Translations under genes and position numbers: made by a program
The notes under the pieces: model-generated
Databases searched by the model: none
What the model saw: the letters and a program-made list of their open reading frames with translations, nothing else
Told to the model about the DNA's origin: nothing
NCBI RefSeq assembly: GCF_002266425.1
Contig: NZ_NPMN01000008.1
Coordinates: 62,001-126,000 of the forward strand
DNA length: 64,000 bases
Source: Tissierella sp. P1
GTDB taxonomy: Bacteria; Bacillota; Clostridia; Tissierellales; Tissierellaceae
Direction of reading: 5' to 3'
Shown: piece after piece, positions 16,564-24,589 of the stretch
Layout: each line of letters begins with the position of its first letter
Position numbering within the stretch: position 1 is the first letter of the stretch

Positions 16564-16749
16564 TTAGACTATTTAGCTGAAAAATTAGAAGAATTAGGGT
16601 TAGAGTCTGAATTATTTGAAGAGACTTTATATGCTTTAGGTTATACCTATAATCTTACATATGTACCAACTTTGACTAGATATATGAGTCATTATGATTC
16701 TACTATAAGAAAAGTCGCAAGAGAAATTCTAATAGATTTGTCAAAGTAA
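16564..16749 (+). pseudogene. Short HEAT-like protein fragment
   Basis: The frame reads LDYLAEKLEELGLESELFEE, TLYALGYTYN, then YVPTLTRYMSHYDSTIRKVA and a stop, the pattern of one HEAT/armadillo-like repeat. No start codon is present in frame, though an AAGGAGGG lies just upstream. About 60 residues. Confidence 0.45.
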
Positions 16750-16751
16750 GT

Positions 16752-17045
16752 ATCTTTAAATTATGTAATTATAAATCGACAGGGGTAAATATTTATTCTC
16801 TTCATGGTGCTTGTGCTGAAATTATAGCTATTGGTTCAGCAATAACTGACGGAGAAAGAGAATTTGAATGTTTAGTTGCTGTTGGGGGAGAGAATGGTGA
16901 GAAGATATTACCACCATGTGGGAATTGTAGACAATTTATTTTGGATTATGCACCAAACTGTAAAGTGATTATTAATATAGAAAATAAATTGAAAAAGATT
17001 ACTGTAAAAGAGTTACTACCATTTGCTTATTCTGCTACAAATTAA
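16752..17045 (+). pseudogene. Cytidine/blasticidin-type deaminase, C-terminal part
   Basis: The frame reads TGVNIYSLHGACAEIIAIGS, then GEKILPPCGNCRQFILDYAP, with both zinc motifs of the cytidine deaminase superfamily (the first H-A-C-A-E box and P-C-x-x-C). The N-terminal ~40 residues are missing and no start is visible. About 95 codons remain. Confidence 0.75.
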
Positions 17046-17089
17046 GATTAATAAATAAAGATAAATATTATTTGTATCAAGTCAAATAG

Positions 17090-17580
17090 ATAGAGACTCT
17101 AGAAGCCCAGGGAAAATAAAAGCCTTGGGTTTTTCTTTTTTGGGAATGAGGACATGCAGGATCTAAAGATAGAATTAAATAAATATGGGAATGACCTAAA
17201 TACGGATATTACTATTATAAAAGAAAGAGGAGAGGCTAAAGCAATAGCTAAAAGAGATTATAGAGTAGCATTAGTAAAAGAAATATTACTTCTTAATAGA
17301 TTATCACAGCTTAAATATTTAGAAAGTGAAATAGAAGTATTAAAAAGATAGATATTAGATTCGGATTATATATACAAAAGACAATGTAAAAGGATTTGAT
17401 AATGAATTTCCTTATATAGAAAGAAAGCTTACAATTATAGGGTATAATCATGAAGCTCATTATAATAAATTAGATAAATTGTAGAATAAGCTCAATAGAA
17501 TAGTAGAGGAAACAAACGATTATATAAATGATATAAGGGATGGCTTAGTAGGATAGATATTTACATTAAGAATATATAAG
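17090..17580 (+). pseudogene. Phage gene remnant, longer copy (includes a 65-aa ORF)
   Basis: The block opens with a terminator (AAGCCCAGGG...GCCTTGGGTTTTTC, 17105-17135). ATG 17154 opens a 65-residue frame (MQDLKIELNKYGNDLNTDIT, KERGEAKAIAKRDYRVALVK) truncated by TAG 17349-17351. Beyond it, broken frames (FPYIERKLTIIGYNHEAHYN, NRIVEETNDYINDIRDGLVG) extend to 17575. A shortened copy is at 6905-7130. Charged short proteins of this kind occur in clostridial prophages; the function is not known. Confidence 0.6.
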
Positions 17581-17650
17581 TGTGTTAATATAGTATTATT
17601 GAAATTTATTCCAGATTATGTGTCAAAAAATTAAATAAGGATTTACATTA

Positions 17651-17684
17651 AATCTCACCAGTTCCCCGGTGGGATTTTTATAAT
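17651..17684 (+). terminator. Intrinsic terminator
   Basis: AATCTCACC and GGTGGGATT pair around AGTTCCCC and are followed by TTTTATAA. Confidence 0.8.
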
Positions 17685-17892
17685 CTAACCAGATATATAT
17701 ATAAATGATAACTAAAAATGAGGTGAGAAGATGGAGCCTAAAGAGTATATAGTTTATAAATGTTTAAATTGTCATAGAAGTTTGATTTAAGTCATGATAA
17801 AGCAGACAAAATAACAGTACTGTTTATTTTAATTGTATATAGGGTATTTTAAATACAAGATAATTAAAATAAATAGTAAAGGAGTTTATATT
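17685..17892 (+). other. Intergenic; one truncated zinc-finger-like start
   Basis: After AATGAGGTGAGAAG, ATG 17731 opens only 19 codons (MEPKEYIVYKCLNCHRSLI, one CxxC knuckle) before a stop, probably a phage zinc-ribbon remnant. The rest is AT-rich leader of the GlsB gene. Confidence 0.4.
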
Positions 17893-18141
17893 ATGGGATA
17901 TCTTACATGGATAATATTAGGTGCACTATCTGGTTGGATAGCAAGTATGATAATGGGTAAAAATTCGCAGATGGGTGCTATTGCAAATATTATAGTTGGT
18001 ATTATAGGTGCTTTTATAGGAGGGGTTGTATTTAGATTAATAGGAGCATCTGGTGTTACAGGATTAAATTTATGGAGTGTAATAGTGTCTGTAGTTGGAG
18101 CTTGCATATTATTATTTATAGCTAATAAGATTAAAAGGTAA
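17893..18141 (+). CDS. GlsB/YeaQ/YmgE family stress-associated membrane protein
   Basis: ATG 17893 with SD AAAGGAGT; an upstream in-frame extension to 17833 lacks a ribosome binding site. The 82-residue product has three hydrophobic helices and the family motif pattern: LTWIILGALSGWIASMIMGK, then NIIVGIIGAFIGGVVF and a glycine-rich third helix. Members are small general-stress membrane proteins related to transglycosylase-associated proteins; molecular role unclear. A terminator (GAAATC...GGTTTCTTTTTT) follows at 18153-18182. Confidence 0.88.
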   Translation: MGYLTWIILGALSGWIASMIMGKNSQMGAIANIIVGIIGAFIGGVVFRLIGASGVTGLNLWSVIVSVVGACILLFIANKIKR

Positions 18142-18182
18142 TTTATGTTTTAAAAGAAATCTATAATTAGGTTTCTTTTTTA

Positions 18183-18550
18183 CATACATCACATGTTGGT
18201 TGTAATTTATCGGAAGATAAATGGAGAATTTTCTCCTTTCTTTTAGAAGTATATAAGAAGAAAGTAAAGGATGAGAGAATGAATGATGAAGAAAATATTA
18301 TTGGTATAAAGCCAAGGCTAAAAAGCATAGGCCATGATACAGAAGATATTAGAAAAAACATGTAATAAATAAAAATGTTTATACCTGAAACATTAGAAAA
18401 AACTCAATATTTTTAAGTATATTTTCCATATGAATCTATCTATATATAAAACAAATGGCATAATGCCATAATTTGACGGTAAAAAATAGAAGATTTTCTC
18501 CCATTGAGCAGAGGCATTATAGAAAAATACAACATTTAAAAATTAAACTA
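18183..18550 (+). other. Decayed interval with no supported gene
   Basis: Short broken frames only (for example around 18220-18365). No start codon with ribosome binding site opens more than about 30 codons. A terminator GACATCCTTGTATGGGTGTC plus TTTTTT ends the interval at about 18552-18578. Confidence 0.4.
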
Positions 18551-18589
18551 ATGACATCCTTGTATGGGTGTCTTTTTTCATACAAAGTC

Positions 18590-19025
18590 TGGGTGCAAAA
18601 AAATCGATGAAGCTCAAAAGCATGGATTGATGTCTTACTTTCTTGCAACAGGATTTATGGTGGTAGTAGGAGCCGTTTTCTATATATTTGCTCCATTTTT
18701 GGCAGGATTATTTAGTAAAGATTTTGAAGTAATAGACCTAGTTGTTAAAGTACTTAGAATCGTAGCATTAGTTCAACCATTCCTATGTGTAACCCTCGTA
18801 ATTACTTCTGCACTACAAGGAGCAGGGGATACAAAATATCCTATGTACTCAACTTTTGTAGGAATATGGGGAGTACGGGTATTGGGAGTATATCTATTAG
18901 GAATAAGATTAAATTGGGGATTAGTTGGTGTATGGTTGGCAATTTCTATAGACATAATAGTCAGGAGAATTATTTTAATGATTCATTTCATGAAAAGTAA
19001 ACGGAAAGAAATAAAAATAGAATAA
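18590..19025 (+). pseudogene. MATE-family efflux transporter, C-terminal third
   Basis: The frame matches a MATE transporter only from about KKIDEAQKHGLMSYFLATGF onward and covers four hydrophobic helices, with LQGAGDTKYPMYSTFVGIWG and a basic C-terminus. About 145 residues of an expected 450 remain. The ATG at 18564 is inside a terminator and gives unrelated first residues. Probably a recombination remnant next to the CsoR-CadD metal module. Confidence 0.8.
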
Positions 19026-19054
19026 TGTAATTTTATACAAGGAGTGATATAAAT

Positions 19055-19327
19055 ATGAATGAACATAATCATCCTCATAGTAAACAGATTATTAATAGAA
19101 TGTCAAAAATAATTGGGCATGCAGAAGCGGTAAAGAGAATGCTTGAAGAAGGAAAAGAATGTAGTGAAATACCTATACAAATAGCAGCAGTTAGAGCAGT
19201 ATTTAATAATGCTGGAAAGTTAATTTTACAAGATTATATAAATCACTGTATTCTAGAAGCAATTGAAAATAATGATAATGAGCCATTAGAAAAATTAAAT
19301 GCTGCTATAGATAAGTTTATTAAGTAA
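19055..19327 (+). CDS. CsoR/RcnR/FrmR-family metal-sensitive repressor
   Basis: A 90-residue all-helical repressor (DUF156) from ATG 19055 with SD AAGGAGTG. The characteristic ligands are present: Cys in GKECSEIP (about residue 36), His and Cys in DYINHCIL (about 65-66), the C-H-C pattern of CsoR-type Cu(I) sensors; family members also sense nickel, cobalt, formaldehyde or persulfide. An N-terminal His-rich stretch (NEHNHPHSK) adds possible ligands. It lies upstream of cadD but is separated from it by a promoter and leader, so control of cadD is inferred only. Confidence 0.9.
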   Translation: MNEHNHPHSKQIINRMSKIIGHAEAVKRMLEEGKECSEIPIQIAAVRAVFNNAGKLILQDYINHCILEAIENNDNEPLEKLNAAIDKFIK

Positions 19328-19481
19328 ATTATTAGATTTAATGCTTTTGGATAGTGTTATAGTGAAAATAGGATTATACATTGTATAGAAGGAACTATAA
19401 TAGTCTTTGTTCTAGTAAATTTAGTAGGAAATGAATCACTGCTGAGACTGTCAAAAAAGTGAAAAATCGTAAACTTGTGAT

Positions 19482-19602
19482 ATAATTGTTGTAAACGTAT
19501 AGGGTGTGGGCAGTTCATACCTTTAGGTAGTAAAACCAACCATAAGAAGTATGATTACAACTGGATTAGTAAGCCTATACACGATTTTGTATGTATAGGC
19601 TT
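19482..19602 (+). promoter_or_regulatory. Structured leader of cadD with mutually exclusive pairings
   Basis: A TATAAT (near 19481-19486) starts a 140-base leader. GTATAGG (19497-19503) can pair with CCTATAC (19574-19580), but that segment also pairs in an 11-bp stem AAGCCTATACA/TGTATAGGCTT (19571-19581/19592-19602). Between them are small hairpins (GGTGTG/CATACC, GGT/ACC). The layout resembles a riboswitch or attenuator; the weak T-tract after the stem argues for caution. Confidence 0.5.
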
Positions 19603-19627
19603 AAATTATTTTAAGGGAGGAATATCC

Positions 19628-20311
19628 GTGATTGGTTCAATCATTACATCAATTATTTCGTTTGCAAGCACTAATATTGATGATATATTTGTGTTGACGA
19701 TTCTATATTCACAAGTCAATGAGAAGATGAAAAAAAGCTACATTGTGATTGGACAATATCTTGGCATTGGTATATTGGTTATGCTTAGTCTTTTGGGTGC
19801 ATTTGGTCTACGCATATTATCAGAAGAATATGTTGGGATTTTGGGGGTCATACCAATAATATTAGGAGTAAAAGTATGGTTTGATTCTAAAAAAGAAATG
19901 CAAGAACCTCACGCCAAAAACCATGGCTTTATTGAAACAGATATAGACAACAATGAGACGTGCGGAAAAAGAGAACAGGAAAATCACTTTAGTAAAATCG
20001 AAAAAATAAAAAATCTTCTAAGGAAGATAATTAAGCCTGAAATATTAAGTGTTATGCTTGTTACTATCGTAAATGGAGCCGACAACATTGGTATATACAT
20101 TCCTTTGTTTCGCAGCTATACTTTCGGACAGTTAATAATGACTGTAATCATCTTTGTGGTAATGATTGCATTGTGGTGCTTTATTAGCGAAAAAATTGCA
20201 AGTTTCCCCCAAGTAAAAGAAATGCTGCAAAAATATAAGCATATCATCGTTCCTATTGTTTTTATTGGACTTGGCATCTTTATAATCTTTGAAAGTAAGT
20301 TGCTCTTTTAA
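19628..20311 (+). CDS. cadD: CadD-family cadmium resistance transporter
   Basis: GTG 19628 with SD AAGGGAGG; 227 residues. The protein has the CadD/LysE-like layout: an N-terminal helix pair with the signature SFASTNIDDIFVLTILYSQV (about residues 10-29), a hydrophilic central loop (about 95-135) and C-terminal helices with NGADNIGIYIPLFR (about 155-168), where the repeated acidic N-x-D/A-D motifs may bind the metal. Known members confer cadmium resistance in staphylococci and clostridia. Codon usage is less AT-biased than surrounding genes, consistent with transfer. Confidence 0.9.
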   Translation: MIGSIITSIISFASTNIDDIFVLTILYSQVNEKMKKSYIVIGQYLGIGILVMLSLLGAFGLRILSEEYVGILGVIPIILGVKVWFDSKKEMQEPHAKNHGFIETDIDNNETCGKREQENHFSKIEKIKNLLRKIIKPEILSVMLVTIVNGADNIGIYIPLFRSYTFGQLIMTVIIFVVMIALWCFISEKIASFPQVKEMLQKYKHIIVPIVFIGLGIFIIFESKLLF

Positions 20312-21343
20312 AAGTTTATTTTATTATACAAAACGAATAAATACCATAGATTGAGAAAAACATAAGTATGAAATGTAGTAGTAGATTATATAACGGATAA
20401 GCCTATGTGTACAGAAGAAGATGAGCATGGGAAGGTTAATTTTGAAAATAAATTGCAAAGAAAGATAGAATAATGATGCTAAGACAAGACCCTAGAGTAA
20501 ACTGAGGAGTACTTTTTTTATGACTAAGTTTATTTTCACGATTTTATCAAAGGATGAGGATTTATATACAGCAGTTTGTGAAAAAACTGAATATATATGA
20601 AAATATTTTACCATCACTATTTTATGATAAAATTAGAAATAAGCTATAGATTAATATTATAACCTAGCGCGGTTAAACTTTTTAAAGTAAGTCTATGAAT
20701 TTGATCATAGGCTTTTTATTTGAAAAACTTTTATAGTTTTGCATTTATAATTTCTAAAGCTTTTATAAGACGACAAAATTATTCAAACAGTGGGGTCAGA
20801 AAATCTATATCTGTACTATTTATTGAGTGATATTAAAATACATTGGTAGTATCCTTCCTCTTAGGGATTAAGATAATATTCAGGAGAAGTAAATCCATAG
20901 CCCAAAGCAAGAAGATGAACGAGTTGAGATAGAGGGTCAAATAAATTTTGTAGATGAACTAAGAATGATAAGACTTCATATAATTAGAATGGCAGTACTG
21001 GGGTAAGTGTTAGAGCATTAAGAGATTTAACAAATGTAGAAATGATAGATATAGAAGAATCGAGAGAAGGAGGACAAGCTATAACAACTAGAAAAGTAGT
21101 TAAATATATAAGCAGAAGAGAAACGTGTCTTAGGAATAATATTTTTTAATAGAAAATAAATGGAATAGATTATGAATTTGGACCGTGCTGTAAGTGCAAA
21201 TTATGACAATAAGTAAGTGGTAGAATAGCAACAGTGAAAAATAGCCTAGCAGAGAATATGGCAGAAGAGAATTTTACTAGATTTAGGAAAGTATATCCTA
21301 ATATAGTTACGGATTTAGTAGGCTAGGGTTTATGAATAAATAT
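20312..21343 (+). other. 1-kb decayed region with phage-like coding traces
   Basis: No intact gene. Short in-frame pieces include MTKFIFTILSKDEDLYTAVC (20521), a piece reading VRALRDLTNVEMIDIEESRE and TTRKVVKYISRRETC (about 21005-21150) and one ending FTRFRKVYPNIVTDLVG (about 21270-21330). The last two look like phage structural or packaging gene remnants but I cannot name them. A CCTAGAG...CTGAGG motif near 20500 resembles the terminators at 6905 and 17105. Confidence 0.4.
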
Positions 21344-21373
21344 AAAAAAGAATCGGAGGTAACCCCCGACTCA
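21344..21373 (-). terminator. Terminator of the first Cys-rich peptide gene
   Basis: On the minus strand GAGTCGGGGG and CCTCCGATTC form a stem followed by TTTTTT. Confidence 0.75.
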
Positions 21374-21384
21374 ATTATTATAGA

Positions 21385-21498
21385 TTAAAAGAAATCACAG
21401 TTACAGAAGATAATTACTAATATTAAAAAGAAGAATAGTAGAGAAGTATCCATACCACATTCTCCCTCGCATCCTCTTCTGCCGAATAAGCCACCCAT
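21385..21498 (-). CDS. Small Cys-rich single-span membrane peptide (37 aa), copy 1 of 3
   Basis: ATG (21498) follows GGGGGTGTATTT. The product begins MGGLFGRRGCEGECG, then has the conserved core MDTSLLFFFLILVIIFCNCD and a short tail. The core is one hydrophobic helix ending in Cys-Asn-Cys. It is almost identical to the core of the neighbouring copy at 21684-21821. Similar tiny Gly/Cys plus hydrophobic peptides (YjcZ-like) are made during sporulation in Firmicutes, but that assignment is by resemblance only. Confidence 0.7.
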   Translation of the reverse strand: MGGLFGRRGCEGECGMDTSLLFFFLILVIIFCNCDFF

Positions 21499-21643
21499 AA
21501 ATACACCCCCTATTCAGTTCAGATTTAGCACTCTTACAATAGATTATGAATGGAAGTGGAAAAGTGTTCATTATTATTTCTAGGGGGACTATGTGTTGAA
21601 TAGACAAGGATTTAAGAGGGTACTTTTTAGGAGTTAATAAATG

Positions 21644-21673
21644 AAAAAAGAATCGGGAATAAGCCCCGATTCA
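21644..21673 (-). terminator. Terminator of the second Cys-rich peptide gene
   Basis: On the minus strand GAATCGGGG and CCCGATTC pair around CTTATT and TTTTTT follows. Confidence 0.8.
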
Positions 21674-21683
21674 ATATGGAGAT

Positions 21684-21821
21684 TTAGCACCTTCTTCCAA
21701 AAAAACCGTCACAGTTACAGAAAAGAATTACTAAAAGTAAAAAGAAGAACAATAATGAAGTATCCATACCACAGCCACACTCTTCGTCAAAGCAATTTGT
21801 ACGTATTTCATTGTCAATCAT
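21684..21821 (-). CDS. Small Cys-rich single-span membrane peptide (45 aa), copy 2 of 3
   Basis: ATG (21821) follows a strong SD (AGGAGG). The sequence is MIDNEIRTNCFDEECGCG, then MDTSLLFFFLLLVILFCNCD and GFFGRRC. It shares the M-D-T-S-L-L-F-F-F core and Cys-Asn-Cys end with copy 1, and the FGRR-C element occurs here at the C-terminus instead of the N-terminus. Six or more cysteines in 45 residues suggest metal binding or disulfides at a membrane surface. Own terminator downstream. Confidence 0.7.
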   Translation of the reverse strand: MIDNEIRTNCFDEECGCGMDTSLLFFFLLLVILFCNCDGFFGRRC

Positions 21822-21875
21822 AATATATACCTCCTATGCAGTAATAAAGTTAGATTTTTTAAAAAAGCCGTACTA

Positions 21876-21977
21876 CTAGTTACAGAAACAGAAGAACAAA
21901 AGAATTAATATTAAGAATATGAATATGATTGATTCATCAAAACAACCGCCAAAAAATCCACATTGTTTCTCAGCCAT
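21876..21977 (-). CDS. Small Cys-rich single-span membrane peptide (33 aa), copy 3 of 3
   Basis: ATG (21977) follows AAGGAGGTG. The product MAEKQCGFFGGCFDES is followed by a hydrophobic helix IIFIFLILILLFFCFCN. The acidic-Ser-hydrophobic transition and the Cys-x-Cys-Asn end parallel the other two copies, but the sequence has diverged more. All three genes point the same way, each with its own strong ribosome binding site. Confidence 0.65.
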   Translation of the reverse strand: MAEKQCGFFGGCFDESIIFIFLILILLFFCFCN

Positions 21978-22255
21978 AACAGCACCTCCTTAATGTATTA
22001 GTAATTGAGAATTAAATATAAGAAAGAATTATTAGGAGAGGATTTTTTAAATCCTAATATACAATATGAAAGATGACAGTAGATTGTTAATTATTATTTT
22101 TACAGAATTGATACTTTAAATAAAGATTAAATAACAGCAGTGGCAGAACCCAACATGAAAACATTATGATTATATTAGAAAAACTAAGGAAATTATTAGT
22201 AATGACAGGATATGAATATATCTTAAAACTAGAAAGTATTTCATAGAGAGAATGC
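21978..22255 (+). other. AT-rich interval without a supported gene
   Basis: Contains a short inverted repeat (AGGAGAGGATTTTTTAAATCCTAAT, about 22035-22060) and broken frames leading into the metallopeptidase remnant. Promoter for the leftward peptide genes is expected here but not clear. Confidence 0.35.
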
Positions 22256-22494
22256 AAAGAGAGCAAATAATAGCATTAATTTATCATGAACTAATACATA
22301 TTAGAGAAGATGGAGACATGGTCAAGCACGATATAGAAGATTGAAATAGCATTATAGCAACATTTGGGACTGATTGGCCAGCAATTCAAGCAAAAATAAA
22401 GAATCTTCTGGAAGAAGAAATACTTTGGAGAGAGCTAGAACCACTAGCGAAACAGAATGATATGTTCAGCCTAGAAGAATTCAATAATTCATAG
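22190..22494 (+). pseudogene. Phage-type putative metallopeptidase remnant
   Basis: The frame reads RMQREQIIALIYHELIHIRE, DGDMVKHDIED, then an in-frame TGA where Trp is expected, then NSIIATFGTDWPAIQAKIKN. HELIH is an H-E-x-x-H zinc motif, and the downstream H-D-I-E-D segment is typical of the phage putative metallopeptidase domain. The 5' part is broken by stops. Another trace of a decayed prophage. Confidence 0.65.
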
Positions 22495-22559
22495 ATGGGA
22501 AAAGGAAAAAAATTTAGGATTCTAAATAAAAAAGTATTGAAAATATTCTTCTCAATACT

Positions 22560-22766
22560 TTATAAGGAGATTAATCCCAATAAATCAGCAACTCCAATAC
22601 CTACTAATAATATGCCTATAGTTATATATAGTATAGAGGTAGCGGTACTGCCTATTAATTTTATAAGTCGTGTTGCTTTACGACTTTCCCAATAAAATGC
22701 TGGTTTCAAAACAGTACAAATAATTGCAAATAAACCCACTACAATAAGAAAAATAGGAATAAACAT
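22560..22766 (-). CDS. Small membrane protein, Imm17-like
   Basis: ATG (22766) with SD AAAGGTGGTG gives 68 residues; a longer frame to 22832 lacks a ribosome binding site. Two hydrophobic helices (residues about 2-20 and 43-65) flank a basic loop (WESRKATRLIKLIGSTATSI). The pattern resembles immunity protein 17 family members, which accompany polymorphic toxins, but no toxin gene is nearby, so the name is tentative. Confidence 0.55.
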   Translation of the reverse strand: MFIPIFLIVVGLFAIICTVLKPAFYWESRKATRLIKLIGSTATSILYITIGILLVGIGVADLLGLISL

Positions 22767-22979
22767 TATGACACCACCTTTATAAGAGTAAGAAATACAA
22801 ATAATTATAACAGAAAAGATAAATACATTCATATAGTTCTAAAGTACTATTGGTATAAAAACTGAAATATCGCATTAGGAGGAGGGGAAATAGTGAGTAT
22901 GATTTTAATAGAATTTAGGAGTTTTAAGGTAAAGATATGTACTGGCATTTGAAATTAGTCACATAATACTACTTATATG

Positions 22980-23105
22980 ATGTAGCTATTGAACCTTGAA
23001 AACTAAATAATACGGTATTGAAAATAGAATGTTACCATAAATTCACTGGTATTATATAGTACGTATGTTATAATTGGCATATAAGTAAGTTGTAATAATA
23101 GAAAA
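22980..23105 (+). repeat. Cassette-boundary repeat, 5' half plus promoter (copy 8)
   Basis: TTGAACCTTGAAAACTAAAT then AATACGGTATTGAAAATAG (22989-23028) is followed by the promoter block with -10 TATAAT near 23069 and a CATATAAGTAAGTTGTAATAATAG tail (parts 23079-23102), close to copies 1 and 7. It precedes the 168-residue membrane protein gene. Confidence 0.8.
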
Positions 23106-23152
23106 CATGATATATGAATTATTTATAAATTGGAATTTGAAAGGAGTAAAGA

Positions 23153-23659
23153 ATGATGCTATTAGTAGTTGAATGTATTATAGCTTGTGCCATATTTACA
23201 TTAATAATATTACCACCGCTCTATAAGGAGCCAATCAGTCAAATTGTATCTTTTCCACCAGAGATTCGCAGACGTGTTGAGAGTTTACCTCAGTATAAAG
23301 TAAATATTGATACTAAGAAGAAACGTCATATAGCCATCAAAATCTTTTCAATATTTATATTTGCTATTATGTTAGCATTAGTTGCCTATTATTCTGGAGC
23401 AAGAAGTTTTGTTAAGGCATTCAGACATGTGTTTATCATATTTTTTGCCGTTAACCTTTATGACTTATTTGTCTTGGATATAGGACTATTCTGCCATAGT
23501 AAAAAAACCAGGATTTCTGGGACAGAAGATATGGATGAAGCATATCGAAATCCGAAGCATCACATCAGGGGAGCAATAATTGGAACTTTTCTAGGTGTTG
23601 TAGTCGCTTTGCTTTCTGGTGGACTTATTCATTTATATAGATTTATTTACAGGATTTAA
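23153..23659 (+). CDS. Uncharacterised four-helix membrane protein (168 aa)
   Basis: ATG 23153 with SD AAAGGAGT; 168 residues. Hydrophobic helices lie at about residues 3-22, 63-83, 90-110 and 137-160. A cytoplasmic-type segment FPPEIRRRVESLPQYK (about 35-50) and a central KTRISGTEDMDEAYRNPKHH motif (about 118-137) look conserved-family-like and I have seen similar proteins in anaerobic Firmicutes, without known function. It is the only gene between boundary repeats at 22980-23105 and 23870-24055. Confidence 0.7.
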   Translation: MMLLVVECIIACAIFTLIILPPLYKEPISQIVSFPPEIRRRVESLPQYKVNIDTKKKRHIAIKIFSIFIFAIMLALVAYYSGARSFVKAFRHVFIIFFAVNLYDLFVLDIGLFCHSKKTRISGTEDMDEAYRNPKHHIRGAIIGTFLGVVVALLSGGLIHLYRFIYRI

Positions 23660-23869
23660 GATAGATAGTTATAAGTAATTTGTAATAGTAGATTAAGACG
23701 ATAATCTTTATTTTGATAACAATCTTGTACCATCTTGAAGTAGCCGAACAATCCAGATAAATTCGTATTGTTTGTAAATAATCCTCCTTTCACATGGATA
23801 TATATTACATTAATAGAATTATAGATATATAACATGATAGGTTTATATTTATGTTGGATAATTTATATT

Positions 23870-24055
23870 TAACGTCATGATTAGAAGATAAAATATATTA
23901 TTAAAATACCGTATTATTCGGAAATGAATTTTACGGTATTTTTATGATGAAAGAAAATAATTAGTTGTAATTTATGTTATAACTTCGAAGTAAGTATTGA
24001 AAATCAAACGGTAGATATTGTATTAAAGACTGAATAATATAGCATTAGAAAGTAG
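23870..24055 (+). repeat. Cassette-boundary repeat, complete, 5' half degenerate (copy 9)
   Basis: The run-in ACGTCATGATTAGAAGATAA leads to AAAATACCGTATTATTCGG (23906 on) and the partner TTTTACGGTATTTTTATG. The 5' half appears as ACTGAATAATATAGCATTAG (24030 on) with several changes. The unit separates two oppositely oriented genes. Confidence 0.75.
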
Positions 24056-24084
24056 AAACATTTACATTCAAAACAATATTCGTC

Positions 24085-24510
24085 TTACTTTAGTTTGAAA
24101 TCCAAAACATTTGATAATGTATTTATTTCACCAGTAAACGGAAAGCATATCAGTCTATCTTCTGTTTCAAAAACCATGAAAAAAGGTGGATCATTTTTGG
24201 GGATTATAAGATATACTTCTTTTACAATTGTATTTAGCCATTTGTTTTGCAACTGAATGGCAGGAACAAGTGGAAATCTAATAGCATAGCCGTCATCCTT
24301 AACGGGGTCAAATTTTGCATAGATTCCATCTATTTTGTTTATCCAACCTATAACCATATTATTGATTTCTTCGTTTGTTTGAACTGTTTTAATTACTTTA
24401 TTTTGTTTAGGGTCAAAGATTTCAATGTATTCGTACTCTTCAGCATGAATAACCTGTAGATGAAAAAGTATGATAACTAAAAATACTGTTGTGAGAAATT
24501 TTTTAATCAT
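24085..24510 (-). CDS. Uncharacterised secreted protein (141 aa)
   Basis: Minus-strand frame with an N-terminal signal peptide (KKFLTTVFLVIILFHLQVIHA, cleavage probably after HA-x near residue 23). The mature part is about 118 residues with a motif YEYIEIFDPKQNKVIKTVQT and no cysteines. I do not recognise the family. It is the only gene of its module that opposes the direction of the boundary repeats, which may mean it was inserted separately. Confidence 0.65.
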   Translation of the reverse strand: MIKKFLTTVFLVIILFHLQVIHAEEYEYIEIFDPKQNKVIKTVQTNEEINNMVIGWINKIDGIYAKFDPVKDDGYAIRFPLVPAIQLQNKWLNTIVKEVYLIIPKNDPPFFMVFETEDRLICFPFTGEINTLSNVLDFKLK

Positions 24511-24589
24511 AATATATCACCCCATAGTTAGTATTCCCAGAACAATTATGAAATTTACTAGGGATAAATTGGTGTATTATATTTATATT

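Noticed and set aside
22190-22494. In-frame TGA in the metallopeptidase relic as selenocysteine
   Set aside because: The position corresponds to a Trp (TGG to TGA), not to a Cys, and the gene is otherwise broken.
22495-22695. 66-codon plus-strand frame
   Set aside because: It overlaps the Imm17-like gene on the other strand, which has a better start and membrane-protein sequence.
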